The position numbers and the translations under genes were made by a program. Source: Sequoia sempervirens (Eukaryota; Streptophyta; Pinopsida; Cupressales; Cupressaceae). From it: a stretch of DNA of 64,000 bases. Of the stretch, positions 20,991 to 32,644 are shown piece after piece. The stretch covers positions 1-64,000 of the forward strand of contig VDFB02115003.1 of assembly GCA_007258455.2 (NCBI GenBank), written 5' to 3'. Numbering within the stretch: the first letter of the stretch is position 1; each line of letters begins with the position of its first letter. Under the pieces are notes generated by a model that worked only from the letters and a program-made list of their open reading frames with translations, had not been told where the DNA came from and ran no database searches.

Positions 20991-21560
20991 GGAAAAGAAC
21001 CAACTTTTCAAAAAAGTTTGTAAATGGGTTTTTTACTACATCTTGGCAAAGGGTAAATGCAAGTTCTACCAGAGGGATAATTGAGCATAATAAACCCACT
21101 AAGTTTTCTTAGATTGAATATAATATATAGGAATAAAAAGGGATGGCACAAAGTGACAACAGTAGCCTTAGGACAAGGGGAAAGATATTGTTCCTTCCAA
21201 TGGAGAATCATTCAATGAGTAAAATATAATTTTTTACCAAAACTCCAATTCCAACCTCTTACTTATTTACTCAAATAGAAGTTGTTCACTTGCACTCTTC
21301 TCTTCCCCTCGATTAGTCCAATTATAGTCTCGCAGTTTCACTAGGCTTTGGAAGAAAGTATGTTATAAACAAAGAAAGCATAATCAAATATTGATTTAAT
21401 TGGGTAGTTTTGATACCCTTCTAGGGGGAATTTTTCTATAATAGATATGCAAATCTTATGAGCCAAATAATTAAGATATGAATCTTAACTATTTCCAATG
21501 ATTTTTTTCTCACAAAATGTTCAATTTCTTATAGGTCCCTCACATGAAAATGTTTTGTGC
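20991..21560. other. Unannotated spacer
   Basis: AT-rich sequence between the minisatellite and the old LINE. No domain or boundary was recognised. The last part may belong to the LINE 5' side, which is too decayed to delimit. Confidence 0.35.
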
Positions 21561-21569
21561 CAGACACTC

Positions 21570-23290
21570 AACAAATATTTCTAGAGTTGGACATTATTAG
21601 TTTGCAAGAAGTTTATTTTTAATAGTTTTTTTCTTCCTATTACATTTTGTGTCATATGGTCAACAATTCCTTTTGTATTTAGTCATCATGAATCCAGTTA
21701 TGGCGGTGTGGTTAATTTCCTATCTCATAAATGACAACTGCATTTAGTTGATCAAGGATGAAACCCCACTAAGAAAGATTTATGTTCTCTTTTGATATTG
21801 GCAAATCATTCGTTTGGAGTCATTAATGTTTATGCTCTAAATTTTTGTGGAAAGCTCTTCTATTTAGAGATAGATGTGCTACTTGGGCTATGTGCTAAGA
21901 TTTTAATATGGTAGAAATGACATATGATAAATGTGATATTTTTTATATGCATTAGATTGCTAGTGAAAGAAATTCTTGGTATGATATATGCAATAAATTG
22001 GAAAACCCCAATTTTGGTTGTTGTTATAACCAACCTAAATGGTATATGTGGAGAAATATCTATAATATATTTGAAAAAGTGTACAAAAGGTTTGCTAGGG
22101 CCATGATGATAACCCAATATTTATTTTACCTATTTAGTTAAACCTCTACTAGATTTTGTCATTGCACACTTCCCCATATAGTTTACATAGAATGGTAATT
22201 TGATAAACCCAATGCTAATATTTTTTTTCTAAGCATATCCTTGTTGAATCATCAACCCACATTGGCCTACATCTAGTGTGTCTAGAATTTAGAGCCATGT
22301 CCCTATCATTAGATAGGTTGGATTAACTAGTGGAATAGTTCTCTCAAACACACCTCCCATTTCCTCTAAATTTATTGAGTGTCAATTGATGTAGTTCATT
22401 GCTCCTTTGAGGCTACCACTTTGGAATTCTACCATACCAACATCACTTTAGAAACCAAACCCTTTGCTCTTATTCTACAACTAGAGTTTCCAAATTCTAT
22501 CACTAGAAACAAATTGTTAACAATCACTCTACTAGAGGATCTCAAATGAAAGCTCATATTCATTGGCTTAAAACTGGAATTAAAGTTTCTAAGGGATTAT
22601 TGCATTCCCTACATTATTTTTACATTTTCATTATATCAAAAGAATCAAGAATAGAAAAAATATTTTGATATAACTTTCTAGTATCATTCAATATTTTGTA
22701 CACCATTATGACTAGATTTCTAAAGCGCGAGAGAATACTCCTTAATGGGCCACTACTTTACAACAATATTTTAGTGTGGTCCCTTACTAGGTTACACACT
22801 CTCTTAAAAGATATTTCTATGAGAAACTAGACTTACTCTCTAGGATCTCCATAAAGTTTTTTACTCCATGACAAATGATAAGGATCCAAGTTGTGATGCC
22901 CTCCATTGTGAATTTTGCAAAGCCTAATAGGATTTGGTTGGTAAAAATATTCAAAAATTCTATCTTTAATATTTCATTCCAATTATTTGGATAATATTAT
23001 TAACAAAGGAAATATATAGTTCATACCTAAATCTAGAGGTCCAAAAGACATTTACAATTGGAGATTGGTCACTTTTTAATTTTTTTGTCATAATCAATTC
23101 AAATTAAATTTAGAATAAATTTTACCTCTCTTGAAAGAAAATCAAATCTAAAATAGAAAGATGTTCTCAAGGCTTTAGATGTCAATTCTTGATGCAGAGG
23201 GTAACTCAAAGGTTTATTATGGATACTTTTTAGAAGGGGTCTTTATGGTTCTAGAGTTCAAAGGTAGGATTTGATGAAGGGAGACTCTCC
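21570..23290 (+). pseudogene. Old LINE ORF2 remnant (endonuclease and start of reverse transcriptase)
   Basis: Broken frames translate to LINE signatures in the correct order. Endonuclease: LELDIISLQEVYF (about 21582), SHHESSYGGVVNFLS (about 21682), NHSFGVINVYALN (about 21810) and DFNMVE (about 21900, preceded by a stop where Gly is expected). RT start: NDKDPSCDALHCEF (about 22875) and IPKSRGPKDIYNWRLVT (about 23015). Many stops and frameshifts show that it is old. It lacks the later RT, including the FADD box, and no tail or target duplication was found. Its motifs differ from those of the LINEs at 44.1 and 61.5 kb, so it is a separate family. Confidence 0.7.
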
Positions 23291-25046
23291 CTCAAACACA
23301 CCTTACACAAAAAATAACATTCAAGAACAACAAACATGCAACTTTATTATATTCTTAGAAATCATCTACATACATGCAATCAAATGCATTACAACTATTT
23401 CTAGTCACAAGACCATTATTATAAAAATATGGGCTGCAAATACATGCAAAAAATCAAATATTCAAGTCTATGAATGGTAATAATAGCCATTGAAACCCCA
23501 ACCTTTGTTATGTGCTGAAAAGCAAGAATTAAATCATGTATCTTTCATTCAAAATGAATAATTTTTCATTTGTAACCACTTTGTAAGACTTTTTCACTTT
23601 TCAATGAACTGTCACTTCTATTTTTGGCACCCATTAGATTCAGTTACCTCTTTTTCCAAATTTATAAAATTCCTAAATTTTATTCCAACTTCCAAGAGTC
23701 ATAACTTTTGACTTGAGCATTGGATTAACAAACTGTTCATGTTGTTGGATATATCTTGATGAGTAGTAAGGCCGCAAAAGGCTAATAAATTAGCCTTTTG
23801 ATTTTTGACCACTTTTTAGGCCGATTTGAAACCTCTAGGTACCTCAAAATTGGCTTTGAATATTTTTAAAGTGATTTTTAAAACAAAACATTAATATCCC
23901 ATAAGTGACAAAAGGTATTGAATTGATTTCTTCACTGTTAGCTTCATTTCACCATTATAGATCTCTTTGTAAGATTTCATGCCTATAGATGCACAAATTC
24001 TAACTTACTAAAATAGAAACTTGCTATTTTTAGCTCTTCCAAACTTACTAAAAATAAAAACTTGTTATTTTTAGCCATTCCAACTTACTAGAAATAGTAA
24101 GTAATCCTACCATTTTTAGCCCTTAAAATTATTCACTAAACCTAACTAAAATCAAAATGAACATTTTTTTTGGGATGCAAGATTGCTCTTCCACCCTAGA
24201 TGCTCCTGCATCAAGACCACTTTGTATAAAATTGACAAGATTGATGAGTCCTAGAATTTTCATTTTTTTCTTGTTTAAGTTTCATAGGTTTCATGATATT
24301 TTTGATGGTCTCAAAGATATTACCCACACCTTCCTACTTATTTAAAGTATTTAAAGAATTAAGGATAATATATATTATATTTCTAAATGATTGTGTGAAT
24401 TTGTGAATGTCTATGAAAGTTAAATATAATTTTATGCTGATTATGGTTATTAATGGATGCCTTTGAAATAAACTAACCCTTGCAACAAAGGATTTGTCAA
24501 CCCACAACAAAGGATACTTGGCATCCCACAACCAAGGGGTGATCACCTACATAACATACAATATTCCATAGCTAATGAAGGAAGTGGTCAATATTCTGGG
24601 AATGATTTATTTATAGATCATTTTATTGTTATTAATGTTGTCTCCGAATAGATATATTCGTAGAGGTAAGAATAAATTTGTGATAACAATGGTGATGACT
24701 CATAAATAGTTATGCCTTGTTGAGCACATTTTTCAATTATAACTATCTTCTTTATGATGAAGAGTCTTAATGTGATTATGAAACTCTCACCTCCACATGA
24801 TTAGATTTTTGTTACTATTTAGAATAAGACCGAGTCCTCTTCCTATGTTTTTAGGAGAGTTGACAATTGTTTTACAGCTTGTTTTCAATCCAAGAATAAT
24901 CAAACTCTCAAGATCCTCTTTATATATATATGATCTTGTGAGAGGTCAAGGATCTAGTATTCTTGTGCTAAGTATATTTGGATATAAGTATTTTTCCTAT
25001 CAATTCAATACTTTTTTCTCAATTTATTTGTTTAATTTGCAATAAA
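23291..25046. other. Unannotated AT-rich stretch
   Basis: No coding domain was recognised. Near 24000-24120 there is a short tandem motif (AACTTACTAAAAATAGAAACTT-like, three imperfect copies). A TATATATATA run lies at about 24924. The sequence may be old transposon debris, but no boundary can be defended. Confidence 0.4.
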
Positions 25047-25051
25047 GATAG

Positions 25052-26384
25052 TGTAATGTCATAAAATTGCACCCCTTGCAATTTCACATACATTCTTGCA
25101 TCTGATTTAGTGTCCACTCCCTTAGTACTTGTGTAGGCTCATTTTAGCCCCTACATCAGCCTTTTTCCCTCTCAAGATGCTCAAAAACCCCTTTTTTGTA
25201 GCTACCTTCACGCGTCAGCTTTGCTTCAAACCTTGTGCTTTCCTCATTTGTGTCATTTTGTAGTGTGATGTGTAGGGACACTAGCATGTTGTGCGGATGT
25301 CTGCATGCTACACTAGCATCCTATGATGCTTCAATGTTCAAACAACCATTTTCAAGCATGTTTTCCACTTTCCAACTAAATTTGTCAGTGGTAACAACTC
25401 AGGATGCCCTGTAACAGCTCGAGAAGCTTCTTTTCCCTCTTTAAAAGTCATCTTTTCCATCGATGTGGTCTTTTGGTTCTTCCTAGATTTGGATTTGGAC
25501 TTATCCTCTTCCCTTTTCCTTTCTACCTTGCTCACACAACTCTCCACATTTTTCTATAGCATCACTCTCAAGCTTTTACAACACCCCTTTGCAACACTCT
25601 TGGCTCTTGCAGCTATCTCTTTATCCCTCCCTTTGGTTTCCTTAAGCCTTACAGTTGATACCTTACTTATCTTGTACCCTTGAACATTTGAGGATTTCAC
25701 ACATCCCCTATCTATTGCATCTCCATTTTATGATATGGGTTCTCCTCCTCGAGTGGGGATTGCTTTGGTCACCTATACTTTGTGATATGGGTTCTCCTCC
25801 TTGAGCGGGGTTTGCTTTTATCACTCATCACATAATTTATTTCTCTCTATCTATCTGGTTTTTCATGGAGGTGGGAACACCTAAATGATGGTTTGACTAA
25901 TGTAAACCCCTATACAGCCTCAAAATTTTCTCCAAATCTTACACATGCAGGTATTGAAGATATTCATGTGCCGGAGGCTTCATTAGTTGGGTGGTTGTAA
26001 GAAATTTCTTTCTTCTCTTTATTTTTATCATTTATACTTCACTTTACTCCAGTGCTATTACATTCTACCATTTTCTCGCATTCTAGAAGTTCTTAGTAAT
26101 CAAATTGCTAGTAGTCACTTGTCGTTCTCTGTGATAAACTCAATTTTTGGTCCGTATGGATGCCAGTGTGCCAATGAGGTGCTAGCGCACCGTGTTGTTG
26201 TCATTGACCCACACTGCCATCCTTTGACCGAGATCCCATCAGTTTGTCTAAAAAACTCTTGTGATCTACTCTTTCTGATTCTAGAACTCTCACTTTGTTC
26301 CTTGAGGTAGTTTAGGGTAGTTCGCCCCTTGGGAATCTCTTGAGAATAAAGAGACTCATGAGTAGTGAATCCCACTTCTCTACA
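25052..26384 (+). repeat. Left LTR of the gag/protease-only element
   Basis: TGTAATGTC...CTCTACA, 1,333 bp. CT-rich segments at about 25500-25690 and 25725-25860 contain the repeated phrase GATATGGGTTCTCCTCC. Open frames within it also occur in the right LTR and are not genes. Confidence 0.9.
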
Positions 26385-26387
26385 TTT

Positions 26388-26405
26388 TGGTGAACCCGAC
26401 ATGAA
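26388..26405 (+). promoter_or_regulatory. Primer-binding site of the gag/protease-only element
   Basis: TGGTGAACCCGACATGAA starts three bases after the left LTR. It has the TGG start expected of a sequence pairing with a tRNA CCA end. It is not the initiator-Met site, and I cannot name the tRNA with certainty. Confidence 0.6.
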
Positions 26406-26781
26406 TCACAGTATTTTTTTAAAAAACTAGGAATTTATTTACCCCAACTTGGTGGGGTCATAACTTTTGACTCAGTGCTTAGAATTCAGAACTGTTTGTA
26501 CCATTGGAAAGGTTTCCAAAATGACTAATTTAGTACCAATAATAATCTTCCTTTAGCAACCAAATTTTAGGGATTGATACAAGTTTCAACCCCAAATTCT
26601 GCTCCAAAGACCTCCGAAAATGCAAATTACTAGAACCTAGGAAATACTGAAAAAATCCAAAAATCTAGATTTTTTGGTTTTTCTCAGTTCTGTCACCAAA
26701 ATGAATTTAATATCCTCTTTTATGAGTTCAGTGTCTAATTAGATTAGAAATGATGTTCCATTTTATGCATGTGATCGTGAC

Positions 26782-28960
26782 TTGGCTTTTCCCATGTCAC
26801 TTTGTATCTTCAGTCATTCTTATGAGATTCCTCTTGCTTTGAAGGATATCTTGTTGCAAGAAGATGAAATCATTGATACATTCCTTAACATTAATCTACC
26901 CTATCTTCATTCCAATGTACTCTCTTCTAGAGATGATACATTAGCAAATGATGAATCTCCTTCCACATTTGATCCTCCCTAGGTTGATGTTGAGAATATT
27001 TCAAATAAATATTCCACTAGTGATGATTTTGTAAATGTAATATATGTCTTTGTTACCCCTCAAAGGCCTAAAATACTGGTCATTTACCTAGCTCCAGCTA
27101 GTCCTCCTCCTAAAATAGTTTTTTCTATTAACGGTTTCCATTTGATAGTGATTCTCTTGATCTTTATATGCCCCCCTCTTATAGAGCAGTAGCCTGTACT
27201 TATAATACTATAAAGAATAAACAAAATTTTAATCAACCTGATTCTTTACCACCTTCTCAACCAAGCCTTCTTCCTACGACTATAGCACCCAATGATTACA
27301 ATCTTGTCGAACAACTTCGAGTTACTCTGGCTAAGATCTCATTGTGGGACTTGCTTCAATCTACTCCGATTTACCAAGGTATGCTTCAGGAAGCCTTGCA
27401 GAAGATCTTCTTGCCTGTTAATGCATTGATGACTCATATTCGTCCAAATTTTTTGAATATTACATTCTATCTGCAAGAACTTTTTCCACCAGATGTGCAA
27501 AAGCAAGCAGACCTCTAATGATCATAGTTAACATTAACGATATTGGCATTAGATGCACTCTCGTTGATGTTGGTTCAACACTCAACATATGTAGCATTGA
27601 TCTATTTCCTAAGATTAATATTGATTCATCTTCTCTTAATGCTTCTTTTGTTGTCATTTGTGGGTTTGATAATGTCGATTGACAAGCCCTAGGCACGATA
27701 TTCTTGCCTTTGAGGTTGGGACCCATGGCCATACCACCCTGGTATATGTTATATCAAAAAATTTACCATATAATCTTCTTCTTGGTAGACCGTGGATTCA
27801 TGCTATGGGTGTAGTCCCATCTACCTTGCATAAATCTATTAAGTTCATTTGCAATAATTGAGTAGTCATAGTTAGGGCTGACCCTGAGGCTATGCACTTA
27901 TGTGAAATGGAAGCTGCTAGTTAGGTTTCAATTTTGCCTACTCTTATCCCTTCAGTATCTTACAATGTGTTGACATCTACTCCTACAGTACCTATACGTA
28001 GGATACTCTTGAGACAGATGTCCCTAAAGAAGATCCTTTTGAAGCAAGTAGTAATTTTGCTCCTTCTACCTCTTCTCAAGAGAATGCATGTCTTGGTGAT
28101 GATTGGGGTTCTTTAGACTTTACAAAATCCTTCATTGGAGAATGGAAAGTCGACCTAACCCACTTAAACCTTCTGATAACATCATCCAAACCCACTATCA
28201 AAGATGATTATTCTTCTACATTGTAGGATAATGTGAGCAATAGTTGTAATGTCCTTAATACTGATCCCTCTCCTTTTGAGGAAGATGATCACACTTCTAT
28301 TAAAGAGGCTAATGTTGGTAGTCCTGTCAAGAAGGATGATGGTGATCCCGTAGAGGAGCATGATCCCCATTGTTGGAATAATGCTCTCTATGAAGATCCT
28401 CCTCCTTCTCAAGATTTGTAAACACGTTATGGCCCTGGCTTTAAGCTTCTCTCTAAATATGGTTATGGGCATAAAGGTTGTGGGTGTAATAAGGAATTCA
28501 AGTCCCTATAGAATGTTCCCCTCATAAGCATAATTTGGGGCTTGGTTTCTAAAATAAAAAATTTAAACAAGAATTGCGGTTGAATGTGGACATGATTTCC
28601 ACTCAACCTCATTGTTGCAGAATGATTCATCCTCCATTGTCTTCTATCTTTGTGTCTTCTTCTTGTGACCAGTCAATATTTTCTCCACAAGAGAAAGGGT
28701 TGCCTCCTACTCCTCATGATTTATCTGAGCAAGAGCATATCTTGTTGATGGTTTTAAAATCCCACTTGATTACTCCTCCTTCTCCTACACATAAGAAATT
28801 TCATAAAGATGATAAAGAAAAACATTCTTTCTATGCATACCATGAGTGACTGACCATTCCACTAGTGAATGTAAGGCCTTTTAGGATGAAATACAACAAA
28901 TTCTTGATTTAGGTTTCATCACTCATCTATTTTTTGATGCACCTACCTCTTCTTCGCATG
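26782..28960 (+). pseudogene. Gag-protease remnant with G-patch-like and zinc-finger-like parts
   Basis: The frames are broken, but their order is clear. A gag-like segment (27168-27518) is followed by a retropepsin at 27519-27860: PLMIIVNINDIGIRCTLVD, active-site region LVDVGSTLNIC with Asp-Val-Gly instead of Asp-Ser/Thr-Gly, then YNLLLGRPWIHAMG and VPSTLHKSIKF (the flap and C-terminal signature of plant gypsy proteases), after a frameshift. At about 28440 GFKLLSKYGYGHKGCG resembles a G-patch. At about 28830 FYAYHE followed by SECKAF...DEIQ resembles the CCHC-type motif of this lineage. Nothing like a reverse transcriptase follows. Confidence 0.75.
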
Positions 28961-30272
28961 ACAAGTGATATCGAGGTCTACCTCTATCCTGTATGTTCTA
29001 GGTATCTTGCATGGTTCTCCTCCCCTGTATGTTGGAGGAAGTGATAACTTGTTGTTGAAATGTATGCCCTTATTAAGGATCCCCTCTCTTCTCTCTATCT
29101 TTAAATTGGAGTGTCCCCTTGAGTGGGCCCCTTTCTATCTTGAAGGGTTCCCGAGGGATCCCCATTGAATTTTTTAATCTCAAATGAATTCATTGGCATC
29201 TTACTTGGGGGCAACTCAACTAGGCCTATCTTTTCTATGACTATCTTGTAATGCAATTTGCAATAGCCACAGGTTCTTCTAATTAGTATTGCTCTACAGG
29301 ACCAAGAACCTATAAAGCTCGTTTGCATCAAGCTTGCTTAACATGCGGATCACCATGTTGCTATGTAGGTGTGCCTGTGAATTTTCTTTTCAATCAACCT
29401 CTTAGGATCGAGAACCTATAGGCCCAATCCAACTTTGTGGAGTCCCCTACATTGGGATTCCTTCATGAGAGAGTACTTGGGGGAACACCTTCTTTTTAGG
29501 TTTGAGGGCCTATGAAGTGCTTGCATCCTATAGGATCTGTTCACCGCTGGTCTATGGGCCTTCGGTGTAGTTTGTTCAACTCTATAGGAGAGAGTACCTA
29601 CAGATCCTTTTGTTCACCTTCCGTAGGTCTATAGATTTGCGGTGCATTTGTTCAACTTTCCTTGGGTATGAGGACTTGTGGAGCCATCTCTCTTAGAATT
29701 TTCATTCCTTTCTAGCTTCTCCATATTTCTCTCTCTTAAATTATTTTCTGTCTTCTCTTCTCAATTCTATATACCAGATCGAAGATCTATATCCTTCTTC
29801 ATCCTGAGTATATTCTCTTTCTTTCTCTCTTTGACATTGGTTGCTTCCTTGACTTTTGGGTGCATTCTTCTCTTGAAGTGATCAATCCTTACTTTCTTCT
29901 CTTCATTTAAGAATTATTTTATGTGTTATTTCTTAATTTGGGGATGACGCATAGTATTGAGACAACCCTTTACATCGAGGTCTCTTTCACTTTGCTAACT
30001 CAAATCCTTTAGTTTTTTATGTGTGCCTGTGTGTATGTGTTTTGAAATGTTCTAACCCCATGATGTAGTGGATTTTTTATGTTCTAACATTGTTGTATTG
30101 TGTAGGTTTTTCTTATCTAATGTGTTTTTTTGTAGGTCTTTATCTTGGGGGCATGCTTCCTTGGTTCGAAGAGCTATATGCTTCCTCTACGGTATCTTTT
30201 GGCATCATGATGTTATTTGTGTTTAGTAGATTTCCTTCAACATGCATATTAGTGTAGATTCGTATACCCGCT
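28961..30272 (+). other. Non-coding 3' interior of the gag/protease-only element
   Basis: This 1.3-kb stretch replaces pol. It contains an imperfect tandem repeat at about 29440-29670 built from phrases like TATAGG(A/T)(G/T), TGTTCA(A/C)C and CTACAGATCC. A CT-rich segment lies at about 29680-29910. No domain is visible on either strand. Confidence 0.6.
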
Positions 30273-30287
30273 AAAGTGGGGGCAAAA
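30273..30287 (+). promoter_or_regulatory. Polypurine tract of the gag/protease-only element
   Basis: AAAGTGGGGGCAAAA abuts the right LTR. It is the plus-strand primer expected for gypsy reverse transcription and confirms the element's orientation. Confidence 0.85.
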
Positions 30288-31601
30288 TGTAATGTCGTAA
30301 AATTGCACCCCTTGTAATTTCACATACATTCTTACATTCGCTTTAGTGTCACTCCCTTAGTACTTTTGAAGGCTCATTTTAGCCCCTGCATCAACTTTTT
30401 TCCCTCTCAGGATGCTTGAAAACCCTTTTTCAGTAGCTACCTTCATGCATCAGCTTTGCGTCAAACCTTGTGCTTTTCTTGTTCATGTCATTTTGTAGCA
30501 TGATGTGTTTGGACACTAGTGTGTTGAACAGACGTCCACACACCGTGCTAGCATCATATGATGCTTCAACATTCAAACAACCATTTCCAAGCATGTTTTC
30601 CACTTGTCAACTAACTTTGTCGGTGGTAACGGCTCAGGACGCCCTGTAATGGCTCGTGGAGCTTCTTTTCCCTCTTTCAAAGTCATCTTTTCCATCGATG
30701 TGGTCTTCTAGTTCTTCCTAGCTTTGGCTCTGGCCTTTTCCTCTTCCCTTTTCTTTGCTATCTTGCTCACACAGCTCTCCATAGCTTGCTATAGCAACAC
30801 TCTCAAGATTTTACAACACCCCTTTGCAACACTCTTGGCTCTTGCAACTATCTCTTTGTCCCTCCCTTTGGCTTCCTTAATCCTTGCAGTTGATACCTTG
30901 CTTATCTTGTACCCTTGAGCATCTTAGGATTTTACACATCTCCATTTTGTGATACAAGTTCTCCTCGAGCAGGGATTGTTTTTGTCACCTATACTTTGTG
31001 ATACGGGTTCTCATCCTCGAGCAGGGTTTTCTTTTATCACTCATTGAATACTTTATTTCTATGTATCTATTTGGCTATCTATGGAGGTAGGAACACCAAA
31101 ATGGGGGTTTGACTGAGGAAAACCCCTATACAACCCCAACATTTTCTCCAGATCTTACACATGCAGGTATTGAAGGTATTCATGTGCCGGAGGCTTCATT
31201 ACATGGGTGGTTGTATGAACTTTCTTTCTTCTCTTTGTCTTTATCATTTATAATTCACTTTACTCCAGTGCTATTACATTCTATCATTTTCTTGCATTCT
31301 AGAAGTTCTTAGTAATCAAATTTCTAGTAGTCACTTTGTTTTTCTCTATGATAAACTCAGTTTTTGGTTCGTACAGATGCCACCACACCAGTAAGATGCC
31401 AGTGCATCGCGTTGTCGTCTTTGACCTGCACTACCATCCTTTGACTGAGAGCCCATCAATTTTTTTGGAAAACTCTTGTGATCTACTCTTTTTGATTCTA
31501 GAACTCTCACTTTGTTCCTTGAGGTAGTTTAGCGCAGTTCATCCCTTGGGAATCTCTTGAGAATAAAGAGACTCGTGAGTAGGGAATCCCCCTTCTCTAC
31601 A
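30288..31601 (+). repeat. Right LTR of the gag/protease-only element
   Basis: 1,314 bp, TGTAATGTCG...CTCTACA, directly followed by the GATAG duplication. Substitutions against the left LTR are frequent but alignment is continuous over the whole length, unlike the copia pair. Confidence 0.9.
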
Positions 31602-31627
31602 GATAGATATAGCTTTTTATTGGAGAA

Positions 31628-32000
31628 TGTCAAGATCAAAGATCTCAAAATAGACTTGCACAAGTGAACAAAATAAGCACAATAGTATGTCTATCAATAT
31701 AAAATGAAGAGTGTATAATACAATGATCAAGCCTTGCATATATAGGCAAGGATGGAGAGGTGAGAAGGTAGGAGTAAAACTATGACTACCCCTCCAAAGA
31801 TGGAATACTTGTGAGCTCACTTGAAAATTTTGTGAACAAGTGTCAATAGGTGTCTCAACTCATGAGGACACATGTCTCAGCCATATGAAGTGCAAAAAAA
31901 GAAAAAGAAACCTAAGTAAACATAATCCAGGTGTGAATAAGTCAGTCCTAGTAAGGTGATTAGCTAACTAGGTGTGATAATGACTCTATTTAGACTAACA
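31628..32000 (-). repeat. 3' LTR of the minus-strand copia remnant
   Basis: Read on the minus strand it starts TGTTAGTCTAAATAG after the purine tract and ends ATCTTGACA. It carries a TATA box, CCTATATATGC, at about 31746-31736. The length fits the 334-348 bp LTRs of the related element at 56.8-60.3 kb. Confidence 0.75.
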
Positions 32001-32011
32001 CCCCCTTTAAG

Positions 32012-32640
32012 TGCAACTTAGGAGTAATGCATGCACTAATTATCAGTCTCAATGATGAGGCCATGTTAGGTACTCATGTAAAAATATCTCATAAAGTGGA
32101 GTAAAGGAGAAAAACCCAATGGGAAATAAAAACCCTTCTCCAAAAGAGAAATGATGGAGAATTCATAAATACCTCCCAAGGACTAATTCTATCACATAAG
32201 TACAAGAAATTTTCCCCCCATAGGAGAGAAAGATAGAGACTATGGAGCCCCCCATAAGATCATAGAACCTACAGTGTTGAGTGATGCTTAAAGAAGAATG
32301 CAGAATGTGATCTCTAAATGTTGAATAGCATTTATTCCTCATGAACGAGGATGAACTATAGATAGGCACATGATATTTTCACATGTGAGAAGAATGGAAG
32401 CCTCTGAATGATGCACAAGATCCAAATAGAATAGTGAAATCTCTAAAAGCTACTCAATTTCTCCATGTGAAGGCTGATGTAAAATATAAACCAAAGATGT
32501 AGATGGGTTGACAATATTGTTAATGTGGCTATCATCAAATGTGCATGCCAACTCTGTAAAATGGGATTCACTAAATAAGTCTAATATGTCATGTAAGTAA
32601 TTATCCCATCCATCTATAGTAGAAACACAACTATGAATAT
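32012..32640 (-). other. Non-coding spacer between protease and 3' LTR
   Basis: Part of it (TACTCATGTA..., CTTCTCCAAAAGAGAAA) resembles 57.2-57.3 kb, next to the 3' LTR of another minus-strand element. This suggests a shared family-specific 3' interior rather than host DNA. Confidence 0.5.
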
Positions 32641-32644
32641 CCTA

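Larger units (their letters stand above)
25052..31601 (+). mobile_element. Gypsy-type LTR element coding only for gag/protease
   Basis: LTRs of 1,333 and 1,314 bp start TGTAATGTC and end CTCTACA. The 5-bp target duplication GATAG is present at 25047-25051 and 31602-31606. A primer-site-like sequence follows the left LTR, and a clear polypurine tract (AAAGTGGGGGCAAAA) precedes the right one. The 3.9-kb interior carries decayed gag, retropepsin, G-patch-like and CCHC-like parts, a set seen in Tat/Athila-type gypsy elements. No reverse transcriptase, RNase H or integrase motif appears anywhere, so it would depend on another element for movement. Confidence 0.9.

Noticed and set aside
19580..21099. 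Overlapping minus-strand open frames rich in Phe, Pro and Ser, looking like a membrane protein family
   Set aside because: They are translations of the minisatellite in several frames. The same peptide words recur with the DNA unit and there is no consistent start or domain.
25338..25547. Lys/Arg/Glu-rich minus-strand frame
   Set aside because: It lies within the left LTR of the gag/protease-only element, and a similar stretch appears in the right LTR. It is antisense of a CT-rich segment.
24600..32000. Insertion of the 25-31.6 kb element into the LTR of the minus-strand copia remnant
   Set aside because: On re-reading, the copia LTR ends in its own ACA (minus strand) at 31628, 21 bp outside the gypsy-type target duplication, so the elements are adjacent and not nested.
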